NCBI RefSeq assembly: GCF_900496965.1
Contig: NZ_UFQB01000019.1
Location: 62,001-126,000 of the forward strand
DNA: 64,000 nt
Source of the DNA: Achromobacter agilis
GTDB lineage: Bacteria; Pseudomonadota; Gammaproteobacteria; Burkholderiales; Burkholderiaceae_B
Direction of reading: 5' to 3'
Shown here: piece by piece, positions 37,607-45,848 of the stretch
How the letters are laid out: every line of letters starts with the position of its first letter
Position numbering within the stretch: position 1 is the stretch's first letter
Position numbers and translations under genes: made by a program
The notes under the pieces: model-generated
What the model was told of the DNA's origin: nothing
The model's database searches: none
Seen by the model: only the letters and a program-made list of their open reading frames with translations

Positions 37607-37819
37607 CTATCGGAAGATATTTTCCTCTACCCAATTCTGCGCGAAGATTTCCGCGCGATCGCGTGCTTCATCCAGCGAAGCGCAGTTGCCCAAGTGGGAA
37701 AACGCGGCATCCACCTCGGTGCCGCCCTCGGCCGTTACCGTCAGCAAAACGCCATATCCGCCGGTATCCATGGCCGCCGTGGAAACGTCGATCAGTACTT
37801 CCTGGTCACGATGCTGCAT
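37607..37819 (-). CDS. small conserved-looking acidic protein
   Basis: The product has 70 residues with GGGAGG seven bases before the ATG. It is acidic and soluble, with a beta-rich start (VLIDVSTAAMDTGGYGVLLTVTAEGG) and a C-terminal helix (SLDEARDRAEIFAQNWVEENIF). I recognise no family. It is upstream of, and on the same strand as, the epimerase gene. Confidence 0.65.
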   Translation of the reverse strand: MQHRDQEVLIDVSTAAMDTGGYGVLLTVTAEGGTEVDAAFSHLGNCASLDEARDRAEIFAQNWVEENIFR

Positions 37820-38171
37820 GTGCTACCTCCCAGTCGGTTACCTAAACGCGTGAACCACGCGTGACGTTGCGGGAGCAGCTTTCCCGCGCAAATGAATAGA
37901 CCTGCAAACGTCACGCAAGTTCATCTTACTGGCGACACGATGCCCGCGATATGCTGAAAGCGACCAAATCGCGCATTCCGTCTCAGGAGATTCCCGTATG
38001 CGCCCGTGAATCGTCGCGAATGCGCGAAATACTGCGACAACATTCGCAAATTGTGCAAAATCCGGTACCGCAAACGGTCAAGACGCAACAAAACGCGGCA
38101 GGAATGCCGGAAAGCCCGGGGGATCGTGTGTGCGCCGGATGCCGGCGGCTGGACTTGCTGGGTTGCGCGGA
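37820..38171. other. 352-bp gap without a supported gene
   Basis: Overlapping open frames exist on both strands but lack family resemblance and good ribosome sites. A small dyad, TCGCG-AATG-CGCGA, lies at 38014-38027. Nothing else convincing is seen. Confidence 0.4.
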
Positions 38172-38396
38172 CTATCCCAGGTGGATGGCGCCCGGCTCTT
38201 CCATGCGCAGGGCAAGCCTGCCCTTGTCCGTGATGCGCCAGCGCCCGTCGGCGCCGGCCTCGATGCAGCGCAAGGTCTCCAGCGCCTTGGCAACGTGGTC
38301 GGGCACTTCGGTCTGTTCGGCGCCCGGTTCGCCGTTGTCGGCGACGACCCGCAACCAATGACCCAGCTCACCCTTCTGGAAACGATGCAATGCCAT
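38172..38396 (-). CDS. small hypothetical protein, winged-helix-like
   Basis: The product has 74 residues: MALHRFQKGELGHWLRVVAD, then PDHVAKALETLRCIEAGADGRWRITDKGRLALRMEE. The stretch from DHVAKAL to RWRITDKGRLAL resembles the second half of a winged helix (helix, then a wing ending in T-x-x-G), so DNA binding is possible. AGAGAG precedes the ATG. Function unknown. Confidence 0.6.
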   Translation of the reverse strand: MALHRFQKGELGHWLRVVADNGEPGAEQTEVPDHVAKALETLRCIEAGADGRWRITDKGRLALRMEEPGAIHLG

Positions 38397-38485
38397 GCGT
38401 GACTCTCTCTATAACGCTCTAACGATAGCATGCCGCGGCGCCGGGTCACGGACCTGCCCGCGGACCGCAATGGCGCGGCCCGCGC

Positions 38486-39232
38486 CTAGGCCAGCAGCTT
38501 AGGCACCGCCGACGCCAGCAACGCCACGCCCGATGCGGTCAGCAGGCCCAGCACGATGCGGCGGAACGCCATGTCGCTGATGCCCACGTAGACGCGCGTG
38601 CCCCACAGCGTGGGCACCAGCATCGCCGGCAGAATCACGCCGAACAGCGGCAGCATGTCGCGCGTGACGACGCCGGTGAACACATAGCTCGCCATCGTCA
38701 CTACGAGCATAGAGAGGTTGAAGTTCTGGATCACCGCGCGCTGCACGTCGCGGTCGAATCCGCGCAAGGTGCACCACAGCGTGGGGATCACACCCGTGAA
38801 GCCGCCGATGCCGCCCATGATTCCGCCCACCGCGCCCACCACGCCGTCAGCCAGCTTTCCGCCCACCGCGATGCGAGGCAGGCGCGTCGCGAACAGCATG
38901 ATCGGGCACCAGACCGCCAGCAGCCCGCCGATGAAGGTCTTGAACACCAGCGGATCCAGGTGCGGCAACAGCTTGACGCCCAGCGGTATGCCGAGCAGGC
39001 CGCCTGCGATGAACGGCAGCAGGTGGCCGACAGCGAATCCGCGGCGCACGGTGAACGCGGCCAGCAGCTGCCCGGTCAAGGCGCCGAACACCACCATCGC
39101 GGCCGCGAGCTTGGGATCCACCGTCCACGCCCAGAACGACATCGCCACCATGCCAAAGCCAAAGCCCGAAAGGCCTTGCACGAAACCGGCCGTCATGGCG
39201 CCCACCACGACCAGCACATAAAGGGAATCCAT
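38486..39232 (-). CDS. TauE/SafE-family sulfite/organic anion exporter
   Basis: The product has 248 residues from the ATG at 39232 with seven to eight transmembrane helices. The TauE/SafE duplicated motif appears as GFVQGLSGFGFGMVAM near the start and GGIMGGIGGFTGVIPTLW in the middle. It is probably an inner-membrane anion exporter; substrate unknown. It is on the same strand as the EamA gene, separated by 59 bp, so the two may be co-transcribed and both under the Lrp-type regulator. Confidence 0.88.
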   Translation of the reverse strand: MDSLYVLVVVGAMTAGFVQGLSGFGFGMVAMSFWAWTVDPKLAAAMVVFGALTGQLLAAFTVRRGFAVGHLLPFIAGGLLGIPLGVKLLPHLDPLVFKTFIGGLLAVWCPIMLFATRLPRIAVGGKLADGVVGAVGGIMGGIGGFTGVIPTLWCTLRGFDRDVQRAVIQNFNLSMLVVTMASYVFTGVVTRDMLPLFGVILPAMLVPTLWGTRVYVGISDMAFRRIVLGLLTASGVALLASAVPKLLA

Positions 39233-39291
39233 ATCCGCCGCATGCCTGCATGAAGCCGGGCCCTCCCCGGCGCATGCCATTCTAGAGCGTT

Positions 39292-40203
39292 CTACGAAGT
39301 GCGCAGCAACAGCGGGCGCTTGTAGCGCGCCGCCGCGGCGGATGCCGCGACGCTCGCGCCGATCAGGGCCAGGCCCAGCGCCAGGTCGGCCGAGATGCGT
39401 TCATGGAAGACCAGCGAAGACACGAGCAGGCCGATCACGGGCACGCACAGCATCGCGATCGAGGTCGCCACCGGCGGCATCTTCTGCGTCATGCCCAGCA
39501 CCACGATGAAGGTGAGCGCCGTGGCCAGCGGCCCCGTGTACAGGATCACGGGCCAGGCGTCCGGCACCGCGAGGAACGCCGGCGCGCCGTCACGCATCCA
39601 TGCCAGCGCGGCAAGCGGCGCCGCCGCGATGGCGGTCTGCCACGGAATCATGTCCGCGCCCAGGCGGACATGGCGGCTGCCCCGCAGCTGGATGATGTTG
39701 CATGCCCAGGCGAAAGACGCGCCCAGCAGCATCGTCAGGCCGATGACGGTATGCGTCTGCCATGGGCTGAACGCGGGCGCCACGATGACGGCGATGCCCG
39801 CATAGCTCAACGCCGTCGCAAGCCATTGGGCCAGGGACAGGCGTTCTTTGAGGACCAGCGAAGACAGCGGGATCACCCAGATGGAGGTGGCGTACGCGAT
39901 CACCGAAGCGCGTCCGGGCGCCACATATTGCATTGCCCACAACGCCAGCGCGGTGAACGCACCCATCTGCAACAGCGCCACGCCCGCGACCAGGGGCAGT
40001 TCCTGCCGCGTGGGCAGGCGCAGACGCCCCAGCAGGCCCAGCACCAGCACGCTGATCGCGGCGGCGGATCCGAAACGGCTGGCGGCCAGCCATAGCGGAC
40101 TCATATGCATCAGCCCCAGCTTCATGACGGGCCAATTGCCTCCCCAGATCGCCACCGCGCCCACCAGCGGCAAAAACCTGCCCAACGCATTCTGCTGACT
40201 CAT
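39292..40203 (-). CDS. EamA/DMT-family permease
   Basis: The product has 303 residues, ten transmembrane helices and two EamA repeats (VAIWGGNWPVMKLGLMHMSPLWLAASRF; GASFAWACNIIQLRG). It is probably an amino acid or metabolite exporter. It is divergent from an Lrp/AsnC regulator with a symmetrical element between them, the usual arrangement for a leucine-responsive exporter. Confidence 0.9.
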   Translation of the reverse strand: MSQQNALGRFLPLVGAVAIWGGNWPVMKLGLMHMSPLWLAASRFGSAAAISVLVLGLLGRLRLPTRQELPLVAGVALLQMGAFTALALWAMQYVAPGRASVIAYATSIWVIPLSSLVLKERLSLAQWLATALSYAGIAVIVAPAFSPWQTHTVIGLTMLLGASFAWACNIIQLRGSRHVRLGADMIPWQTAIAAAPLAALAWMRDGAPAFLAVPDAWPVILYTGPLATALTFIVVLGMTQKMPPVATSIAMLCVPVIGLLVSSLVFHERISADLALGLALIGASVAASAAAARYKRPLLLRTS

Positions 40204-40234
40204 TACTGCTCGACTTACCGCATGAATATTCCGT

Positions 40235-40255
40235 GTTTTGGCCGAATGGCAAAAC
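40235..40255. promoter_or_regulatory. candidate Lrp operator
   Basis: GTTTTG (40235-40240) and CAAAAC (40250-40255) are perfect inverted arms with a 9-bp spacer whose ends (GCC, GG) are also partly complementary. It lies in the 160-bp gap between the EamA and Lrp genes, 31 bp before the EamA start. Confidence 0.5.
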
Positions 40256-40363
40256 GATGGAATAGTTTATAGGGTAAACCCCAGAACATTTCACCTCAAT
40301 TCACCGCAACACACGGCATACTCAGCACATCTGAACTGCATATTGAATGTACCTAGGTGACTT

Positions 40364-40834
40364 ATGCCGGAAATCAACCTCGACGCCACTGACATCCGCA
40401 TCCTGAACGAGCTCCAGCGCGATGCACGCCTGACCAATGTCGAGCTGGCGGCACGCGTGAACCTGTCCGCGTCGCCCTGTCTGGCCCGGGTGCGCCGGCT
40501 GGAAGCCGAAGGGCTGATCGACCGCCGCGTCACGCTGCTCAACGCCCGCAAGTTGGGGTTGAAGGTCAACGTATTCATCCAGATCTCGCTGGACAAGCAG
40601 CGCAAGGCCGCGCTGGATGTGTTCGAACGCGAAATCGCTGTCCTGCCCGAGATCATGGAGTGCTACTTGATGTCGGGAGATGCCGACTACCTGATCCGCG
40701 CCCTGGTGCCCGACGTCGACGCGCTGGAGCGCCTGATCGTCGAACACATCACGCGCATCCCGGGCGTGGCCAGCATCCGGTCCAGCTTCGCGCTCAAGCA
40801 GGTGCTCTACACCACCGCCGTGCCGCTCTCCTGA
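40364..40834 (+). CDS. Lrp/AsnC-family regulator
   Basis: The product has 156 residues. The HTH is [43 protein letters not shown], then an RAM effector domain ([50 protein letters not shown]). AGGTGA sits eight bases before the ATG. It is likely to control the divergent EamA exporter in response to an amino acid. Confidence 0.93.
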   Translation: MPEINLDATDIRILNELQRDARLTNVELAARVNLSASPCLARVRRLEAEGLIDRRVTLLNARKLGLKVNVFIQISLDKQRKAALDVFEREIAVLPEIMECYLMSGDADYLIRALVPDVDALERLIVEHITRIPGVASIRSSFALKQVLYTTAVPLS

Positions 40835-40948
40835 GGCGCGGCGGCCATATCCACGCCACCGCTTGCGGGATCGACCGGCCCGGCCCACAATGAAAGCGCC
40901 ACGCGCGGGCCGCCCGGCCCCCTCCCATCGTCTAGCAAGGAGCAAACC

Positions 40949-41182
40949 ATGCCTGAAACCGACTGGTTCCCTGGCAGCACGCTACCCGATCGTCAGGGCT
41001 ACTTCGAAGTGGAATTCGACACCGGCGAAACCGAAATCACCCGCTACGGCTTATTAGGCTGGGAACCCGAACAGGACCGTGGCCGGATCAAGCGCTGGCG
41101 CGGCCTGGATCCGAACATAGAGGCCGCCGAAATGCAGCGCGAAAGCGCCGTGCGCGGCAATAGCGATTCGCTGATCGGCTGA
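40949..41182 (+). CDS. small hypothetical soluble protein
   Basis: The product has 77 residues with AAGGAG seven bases before the ATG. It is acidic and has no membrane segment: ETDWFPGSTLPDRQGYFEVEFDTGETEITRYGLLGWEPEQ. It looks like a short beta sheet followed by a helix. I recognise no family. Hairpin repeats follow and probably terminate it. Confidence 0.65.
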   Translation: MPETDWFPGSTLPDRQGYFEVEFDTGETEITRYGLLGWEPEQDRGRIKRWRGLDPNIEAAEMQRESAVRGNSDSLIG

Positions 41183-41207
41183 ATCGCCAGCGCAACGCCA
41201 GGAAGTC

Positions 41208-41375
41208 CCCCCACGCCGCGCGAGCTTTGCTCGCTTGCTGCCCCCCAAGGGGGCGCTTTTTTGTCTTGGGGCGGCCCGGCGACAAAAAATACCCCCACGC
41301 CGCGCGAGCTTCGCTCGCTTGCTGCCCCCCAAGGGGGCGCTTTTTTGTCTTGGGGCGGCCCGGCGACAAAAAAAC
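41208..41375. repeat. two tandem 84-bp intergenic repeats, each with two hairpins
   Basis: Unit 1 is 41208-41291 and unit 2 is 41292-41375, with one clear substitution (TTT versus TTC in the first loop). Each unit contains GCGAGC-loop-GCTCGC and GCCCCC-CAA-GGGGGC followed by TTTTTT. It is a hairpin-rich repeat of a type I associate with Burkholderiales. Open frames reading through it encode only repeat peptides. Confidence 0.9.
41240..41262 (+). terminator. intrinsic terminator inside the repeat (second copy at 41324-41346)
   Basis: GCCCCC, loop CAA, GGGGGC, then GC and six T. This fits plus-strand termination of the small gene at 40949-41182. The same structure recurs 84 bp later. Confidence 0.75.
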
Positions 41376-41401
41376 GCCGCGGACGGTATCCACGGCGTTT
41401 T
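41371..41401. terminator. bidirectional terminator before the SYLF gene end
   Basis: AAAACGCCG (41371-41379) and CGGCGTTTT (41393-41401) form a 9-bp stem with A- and T-tracts on either side. It serves the minus-strand lipoprotein gene ending at 41421. Confidence 0.75.
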
Positions 41402-41420
41402 GCTTTACCGGCTGGCGCGC

Positions 41421-42014
41421 TCAGAGATCCAGCTTGGAGATCTTCGTGCCGGCCAGCGACACGCCCGCCATCAGGCCGCCGTTGTTCATCACGAACCCCA
41501 CAATCGGCTGTTGCGCCGTATTGGTATCGATGCGCCCGTTAGCGCCGATATTGACGACGGCCACCGTGGCGTCGGCGCCGACGGTCCAGCCGCTGCTGTT
41601 GCGGAACTTGTTAAGCGCATCGTCAGTCATGAACAGCAACACCATCGCCTTGGATTGCGCGCCGGCCTGGAAGCCGATCGAGCCCGCCGTCGTGCTGTAG
41701 TAGCCGGCATTGGCGCCGCCCACGCGCAATACGCCCTTGCCATGCTCCGCGCCGACGATGAAGCTGCCGCTCAGCACGTCGGGGAAGACCAGCACGCCCT
41801 TGGCGCGCGCGACCAGGTCCTTGGACTGCGGCGAAGCCTGGTAGAGCTTGCCCAGCGTCGCATCGGCCGCGCTGCTGAGCGACTGGCGCTGCTCGCTTGC
41901 CGTCGCGGAAGACTTGGGACTCGTCGTGGTACAGCCGGCGAACAGCAAGCCGGCCGCGCCGATCGCCACCGCAGCCAGGCCGGTGCGGCGCAAGACAGGA
42001 AAAGAATCAAACAT
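41421..42014 (-). CDS. SYLF/YSC84-family lipoprotein
   Basis: The product has 197 residues from the ATG at 42014 (AAGGAG upstream). A lipoprotein signal ends LLFAGCTTT (lipobox FAGC, Cys28). The mature part is the SYLF (Ysc84 actin-binding) domain: KGVLVFPDVLSGSFIVGAEHGKGVLRVGG, GSIGFQAGAQSKAMVLLFMTDDALNKF. Bacterial members are envelope-associated and may bind lipid; the exact role is unknown. A much longer open frame upstream is non-coding. It is followed by a bidirectional terminator. Confidence 0.92.
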   Translation of the reverse strand: MFDSFPVLRRTGLAAVAIGAAGLLFAGCTTTSPKSSATASEQRQSLSSAADATLGKLYQASPQSKDLVARAKGVLVFPDVLSGSFIVGAEHGKGVLRVGGANAGYYSTTAGSIGFQAGAQSKAMVLLFMTDDALNKFRNSSGWTVGADATVAVVNIGANGRIDTNTAQQPIVGFVMNNGGLMAGVSLAGTKISKLDL

Positions 42015-42124
42015 GGAATTCTCCTTGTTGATGTCACCTGTACCAATGTACCGAGCTATTTCGCCAGCGCAAAGCACACTATTGTGCCAAACGCAACAAA
42101 ACCTGCCCGATGCCGCGCGCCGGC

Positions 42125-42991
42125 TTATGCGCTGCCCTGCTGCCGTATCCACTGCGCGTCCCACGGCTCCTCGCCGCGCTCGAGCGCATCTCCCAGCGCC
42201 TGCTTGCGGCGCTGGGCGACCGCCGCGAGCAGGGCGTTGCAGACGGAGAACGCGGCCGTGTAGGAATCGAAGGGCGACGCGCTGGAACTGCGCGCGACCA
42301 GCACGTGATGCGCCGAAGCGGCGGCGGGCGCCGAGGCCGAGTCGGTGACCAGCACCACCTTGCCGCCGCGCTGCCGGAAGTACTTCACCGCGCCGGCCGC
42401 GGCGACGGAATAGCGCCTGAAGGTGAAGGCCAGCAAGACGTCGGCGTCGTCGATCCAGAGCAACTGGTCTTCGAGCGGCAGCGGGCCGGCGGCCGCCATC
42501 GGCGTCACCGCGGGCAGGCACATGTTCAGGTACAGCGCCACGTGGCTCGCCAGCGGCGCGGCCTGCCGCAACCCCAGCACGTGCACGCGGGCCTTGCGCT
42601 GCGTCAGCAAGCGCACGGCCGACTCGAAGGCCGCAACGTCGATCGACGCGAACGTTTCCTTCAGATTGTGCTGGTCATGCAGCAAGGCGTTGTTGAGGCA
42701 GGCGCGCGCCGAGGAATTGTCCGACCCGACGGCATCGGCGCGTTCGCCCGGCGACGCAAGCCGCGCCGTCACTTCCGCGCGCGCCTCCATCTGCGCCTGC
42801 GCATAGCTTTCGTAGCCCAGCTTGGCCAGCAGCCGCACCACCGTGGAGGCGCTCGTGCCCACCTTCTTCGCCAGCGCCGTCGCCGATTCCAGCAGGCCCT
42901 GCGGATAGCGCGCCTGCATTTCCTCGACCAGCAGGCGTTCCGTCTTGCTGAGTTTTCTGCCGTAGCCGGCGATGCGTTGGTTCAGATTCAT
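42125..42991 (-). CDS. MurR/RpiR-family regulator with SIS domain
   Basis: The product has 288 residues. An N-terminal HTH_6 domain (LSKTERLLVEEMQARYPQGLLESATALAKKVGTSASTVVRLLAKLGYESY) is followed by a SIS sugar-phosphate domain at about 125-260 (RVHVLGLRQAAPLASHVALYL, DDADVLLAFTFRRYSVAAAGAVKYFRQRGGKVVLVTDS). It is divergent from the Bug-aspartoacylase pair with an inverted repeat in the gap and probably controls that pair. RpiR proteins beside amino-acid-type enzymes often sense a non-sugar ligand. Confidence 0.9.
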   Translation of the reverse strand: MNLNQRIAGYGRKLSKTERLLVEEMQARYPQGLLESATALAKKVGTSASTVVRLLAKLGYESYAQAQMEARAEVTARLASPGERADAVGSDNSSARACLNNALLHDQHNLKETFASIDVAAFESAVRLLTQRKARVHVLGLRQAAPLASHVALYLNMCLPAVTPMAAAGPLPLEDQLLWIDDADVLLAFTFRRYSVAAAGAVKYFRQRGGKVVLVTDSASAPAAASAHHVLVARSSSASPFDSYTAAFSVCNALLAAVAQRRKQALGDALERGEEPWDAQWIRQQGSA

Positions 42992-42993
42992 TT

Positions 42994-43050
42994 AGGGCCT
43001 GTTCACACTGACTGGAGCTTTGCACAGGCCAGTTGGTATCAACAGGCCCT
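42994..43050. repeat. nested inverted repeat between RpiR and Bug genes
   Basis: AGGGCCTGTT (42994-43003) and AACAGGCCCT (43041-43050) are perfect 10-bp inverted arms. Inside, ACTGG (43011-43015) and CCAGT (43029-43033) form a second dyad. It starts 3 bp before the RpiR start codon and 104 bp ahead of the Bug gene. It may be an operator or a small MITE-like element. Confidence 0.6.
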
Positions 43051-43153
43051 AGGTGATAACCCCAAATCTCACAATCAACATTGCATCTTATATTTCGTTC
43101 TGCAATCTTCATTGCAAAATAGACCAAACACGCCGTCACCACAAGAGACTTTC

Positions 43154-44152
43154 ATGAAGCATCACCCCCAGGGGCCGTCCCTGACCCGCCGCAGCCTGAT
43201 CGCCGCCGGCCTGGGCGCCGCCCTGCTGCCGCTGGCCGCGCGCGCCAACACCTATCCATCGCGCCCCATCACGCTGGTCGTACCCTTTCCCGCCGGCGGC
43301 TCGGTGGACCTGATCGGCCGCATCTACGCGGAATCGCTGGGCAAGGCGCTGGGCACCACCATCGTCATCGAAAACCGTGACGGCGCGGGCGGCGCCATCG
43401 GCAGCAAGCGCGTCGCGCGCGCCAATCCGGATGGCTATACGCTGGTCGCGTCCTCGCAGAGCTCGCACCTGGCCAATCCCCTGATGCGCAGCGACCTGGG
43501 CTATGACCCGATCAAGGATTTCGTCTCGATCTCGCAGTTGTCGCGCACGCCCAACGTGCTGGTGACCAATGCCGACGTGCCCGCCGCCACCTTCGCGGAA
43601 TTCGTGGCGTTGCTGAAGACCCGGCCCGATGAACTGCACTTTGCCACCGCCGGCATCGGCAGCATGGGCCAGCTCAACGCGGAATTGTTGAAGAACACCC
43701 TGCAGCTGCAGGCCGTGCACGTACCCTATCGCGGCGGCTCGCCGCTGATCAATGCCCTGCTGTCGAACCAGGCGCAGTTCGCGCTGGACAACCTCGCGCC
43801 CTTCCTGCCCCACATCCAGGTCGGCAAGATGCGCGCGCTGGCCGTGGCGGCGCCCAAGCGGCTGGACTCCCTGCCCGACGTGCCCACCTTCGCGGAACTG
43901 GGCTATCCGGTGCTCAACTCCATGTCGTGGATCGGCCTGGCCGCGCCTGCGGGCACGCCGCCCGCCATCATCGAGACGCTGCTGGCCGCCGTGCGCACCG
44001 CCGCCACGCAGGACGGCATGCCGCAATCCCTGGAAAAGGCCGGCGCCCTGCCGCCCGAAGACCAGACGCCCCAGCAGTTCACCGCCATGATGTCCGAGCG
44101 CCTGGCGTTGTACAAAGACCTGATCAACCGCGCCGGCATCCGACCTGAATAG
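43154..44152 (+). CDS. Bug-family periplasmic substrate-binding protein, Tat-like signal
   Basis: The product has 332 residues from the ATG at 43154. The N-terminus SLTRRSLIAAGLGAALLPLAARA has twin Arg before the hydrophobic core, so Tat export is possible. Bug motifs: YPSRPITLVVPFPAGGSVDLIGR, IVIENRDGAGGAIGSKRVA, VHVPYRGGSPLINALLSNQ and LGYPVLNSMSWIGLAAPAGTP. An aspartoacylase-like gene starts 11 bp after its stop, so they form one operon. The ligand is plausibly an N-acyl amino acid or related acid. No membrane subunits are nearby. Confidence 0.92.
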   Translation: MKHHPQGPSLTRRSLIAAGLGAALLPLAARANTYPSRPITLVVPFPAGGSVDLIGRIYAESLGKALGTTIVIENRDGAGGAIGSKRVARANPDGYTLVASSQSSHLANPLMRSDLGYDPIKDFVSISQLSRTPNVLVTNADVPAATFAEFVALLKTRPDELHFATAGIGSMGQLNAELLKNTLQLQAVHVPYRGGSPLINALLSNQAQFALDNLAPFLPHIQVGKMRALAVAAPKRLDSLPDVPTFAELGYPVLNSMSWIGLAAPAGTPPAIIETLLAAVRTAATQDGMPQSLEKAGALPPEDQTPQQFTAMMSERLALYKDLINRAGIRPE

Positions 44153-44163
44153 GCCCAATTTCC

Positions 44164-45117
44164 ATGAACAATCCCGCTTTCGAACCCGATACCGCTCCTT
44201 TGGAAGTCCTGCCGCGCAACCTCGCGGCTTACCGCGAGGGCAACGTGGGCATTCCCTACGTCCACCGCTTCGAGTCGGGCCGGCCCGGTCCGCACGTGTT
44301 GATCAACGCCATCACGCACGGCAATGAAATCTGCGGCATGGTGGCCGCCACCCATCTGCTCGATAACGGCGTGCGGCCCAAGATCGGCACGCTTACGGTG
44401 AGCTTCGCCCACGTCGAGGCGTACGAGGCCTTCGATATCGAACAGCCCTACGAAAACCGCCAGCTGGTGCACAACCTGAACCGCATCTGGTCGGCCGACA
44501 TGCTGGATGGCCCGGATGACAGCCCCGAACTGCGCCGCGCCCGCGAGCTGCGTCCCGTGCTCGACGCGGCCGACTACGTGCTCGACATCCACTCCACGCG
44601 CGCGCCCGTTCAGCCCTTCTGGGTCTACACGGAGATGGACCGCAACACCGCGCTCGCCAGCGCGGTCGGCGCGCCGGAAGTCCATCTCGTGATGCCGCCG
44701 GGCATTTTCCCCGGCACGGGCGTCATGGGCTATGGCCGCCACGGCGATCCGGATTCCGACAGCTGCGGCTCGCTGGTGGTGGAATGCGGCCAGCACTTCG
44801 CCCAGTCCGCCGCCACGCTCGCCACCGACGTCACGCTGCGTTTCCTGGCGCACCTGGGCCTGATCGATGCCCCGGCCGGCGCAACGCCGCCCCCGGCCCC
44901 GCGCCGCTACCGGCTGCTGGAAGTGCATATGGTGAAGTCCACGGACTTCACGTTCACGCGTCCGGTCATCGGCTTCGAAACCTTCGCCAAGAACGAGCTG
45001 ATCGCCATGAACGGCACCGAGGAAATCCGCTCCCCCTGCGACGACTGCACGATCTTCATGCCCACGCGCATGCCGGTCGTCGGCCGCGAAGCGGTGTACC
45101 TGACCGTGGCGGTCTGA
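44164..45117 (+). CDS. succinylglutamate desuccinylase/aspartoacylase family enzyme (AstE/AspA-like)
   Basis: The product is a 317-residue zinc-dependent M14-type amidohydrolase. The zinc ligands are His52 and Glu55 in INAITHGNEICG and His143 in LDIHSTRAPV. Later there is GYGRHGDPDSDSCGSLVVECGQHF, where the Glu in VECG is the expected catalytic residue. It would hydrolyse an N-acyl amino acid to acid plus amino acid in the cytoplasm. It is cotranscribed with a Bug receptor and apparently controlled by the divergent RpiR protein. The other ast genes are absent, so arginine catabolism is not indicated. Confidence 0.88.
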   Translation: MNNPAFEPDTAPLEVLPRNLAAYREGNVGIPYVHRFESGRPGPHVLINAITHGNEICGMVAATHLLDNGVRPKIGTLTVSFAHVEAYEAFDIEQPYENRQLVHNLNRIWSADMLDGPDDSPELRRARELRPVLDAADYVLDIHSTRAPVQPFWVYTEMDRNTALASAVGAPEVHLVMPPGIFPGTGVMGYGRHGDPDSDSCGSLVVECGQHFAQSAATLATDVTLRFLAHLGLIDAPAGATPPPAPRRYRLLEVHMVKSTDFTFTRPVIGFETFAKNELIAMNGTEEIRSPCDDCTIFMPTRMPVVGREAVYLTVAV

Positions 45118-45149
45118 CGGGCCCGGGCAGGCGCCCGGGCCCCGGCCCG

Positions 45150-45584
45150 TCACAGGTCCGGGATCAGGCGCTTGCCCAGGCTGATGACCTCGTCCTGCTG
45201 AAACCCCAGCGTTTCATAGAAGTCCTTCACCGCGGCATTGCCGGACCGGATCAGCAGATTGATCTTGGGGCACCCCATCTCCAGCAGTTTGCGCTCGACG
45301 GCCCGCATCAGCGCCGTCGCATAGCCGCGGCGCTGATGCGCCGGCGACACGGCCAGATAGTTGATCCAGGCGCGGTGGCCGTCATAGCCGCCCATCAACG
45401 TCCCGACGATCTCGCCCTTCGCCTCTCCCACCAGAAACAGATCCGACTGCACCGTCAGCTTGCGGGCGATGTCCTTGCTGGGGTCGTTCCACGGGCGCGT
45501 CAGGCCGCAGTCGTGCCACAGCTGGATGATTGCAGCCTCGTCCGACGAATGGTAGGGCCGGATGGCGATATCTTGAGAGTTCAT
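45150..45584 (-). CDS. GNAT acetyltransferase (YpeA-like)
   Basis: The product has 144 residues with GAAGGAACG upstream. The GNAT fold is clear: IAIRPYHSSDEAAIIQLWHDCGL, INYLAVSPAHQRRGYATALMRAVE (acetyl-CoA-binding Q/RxxGxG/A), and a C-terminal FYETLGFQQDEVISLGKRL. The WNDPSKDI segment is characteristic of YpeA. It transfers an acetyl group to an unknown amine. It is convergent with the aspartoacylase-like gene. Confidence 0.9.
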   Translation of the reverse strand: MNSQDIAIRPYHSSDEAAIIQLWHDCGLTRPWNDPSKDIARKLTVQSDLFLVGEAKGEIVGTLMGGYDGHRAWINYLAVSPAHQRRGYATALMRAVERKLLEMGCPKINLLIRSGNAAVKDFYETLGFQQDEVISLGKRLIPDL

Positions 45585-45659
45585 GCTTCGTTCCTTCGGT
45601 AAGGGAAACGAAAACCTTGCGATACGCCTCGGCAGCGGGAAGAACAGCGCAAAAACAGA

Positions 45660-45685
45660 AAAGCCACGAGGAGTATCGTGGCTTT
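45660..45685. terminator. hairpin with T-run, possible terminator
   Basis: AAAGCCACGA (45660-45669), loop GGAGTA, TCGTGGCTTT (45676-45685): a perfect 10-bp stem bounded by A and T tracts. It lies between the GNAT gene start and the PhzF gene end, so it most likely terminates the minus-strand PhzF gene. Confidence 0.7.
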
Positions 45686-45692
45686 CGGGAAA

Positions 45693-45712
45693 GGCGCTGA
45701 ACGTTCAGCGCC
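45693..45712. other. perfect 20-bp palindrome
   Basis: GGCGCTGAACGTTCAGCGCC is an uninterrupted palindrome eight bases after the hairpin at 45660-45685. No gene starts nearby. It could be a protein-binding site or part of a compound terminator. Confidence 0.5.
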
Positions 45713-45848
45713 CGGATGCGACTAGCCACTCAACGCAGGCGTCGAGTGATTCGTCGGCTGAAGGCGCCGCAGCGTGGCGCAAAAAACGGTGCTTCCATGA
45801 GCGCAAGCATACAGGAGGCCAGCGCGGCCGCCAACGGACGCGCCCCGC

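Noticed and set aside
37951-38361. Plus-strand frame of 136 codons in the gap and antisense to the 74-residue gene
   Set aside because: No ribosome site; Ser/Arg/Pro-rich without domain; overlaps a better-supported small gene.
41054-41393. Frames encoding repeated ARRG/RQKSAPLGG-type peptides
   Set aside because: They are read-through of the tandem 84-bp intergenic repeat and not real proteins.
42015-42521. N-terminal extension of the SYLF lipoprotein frame
   Set aside because: The extension is Arg/Ala-rich, overlaps the RpiR gene antisense, and lies before a good ribosome site and lipoprotein signal.
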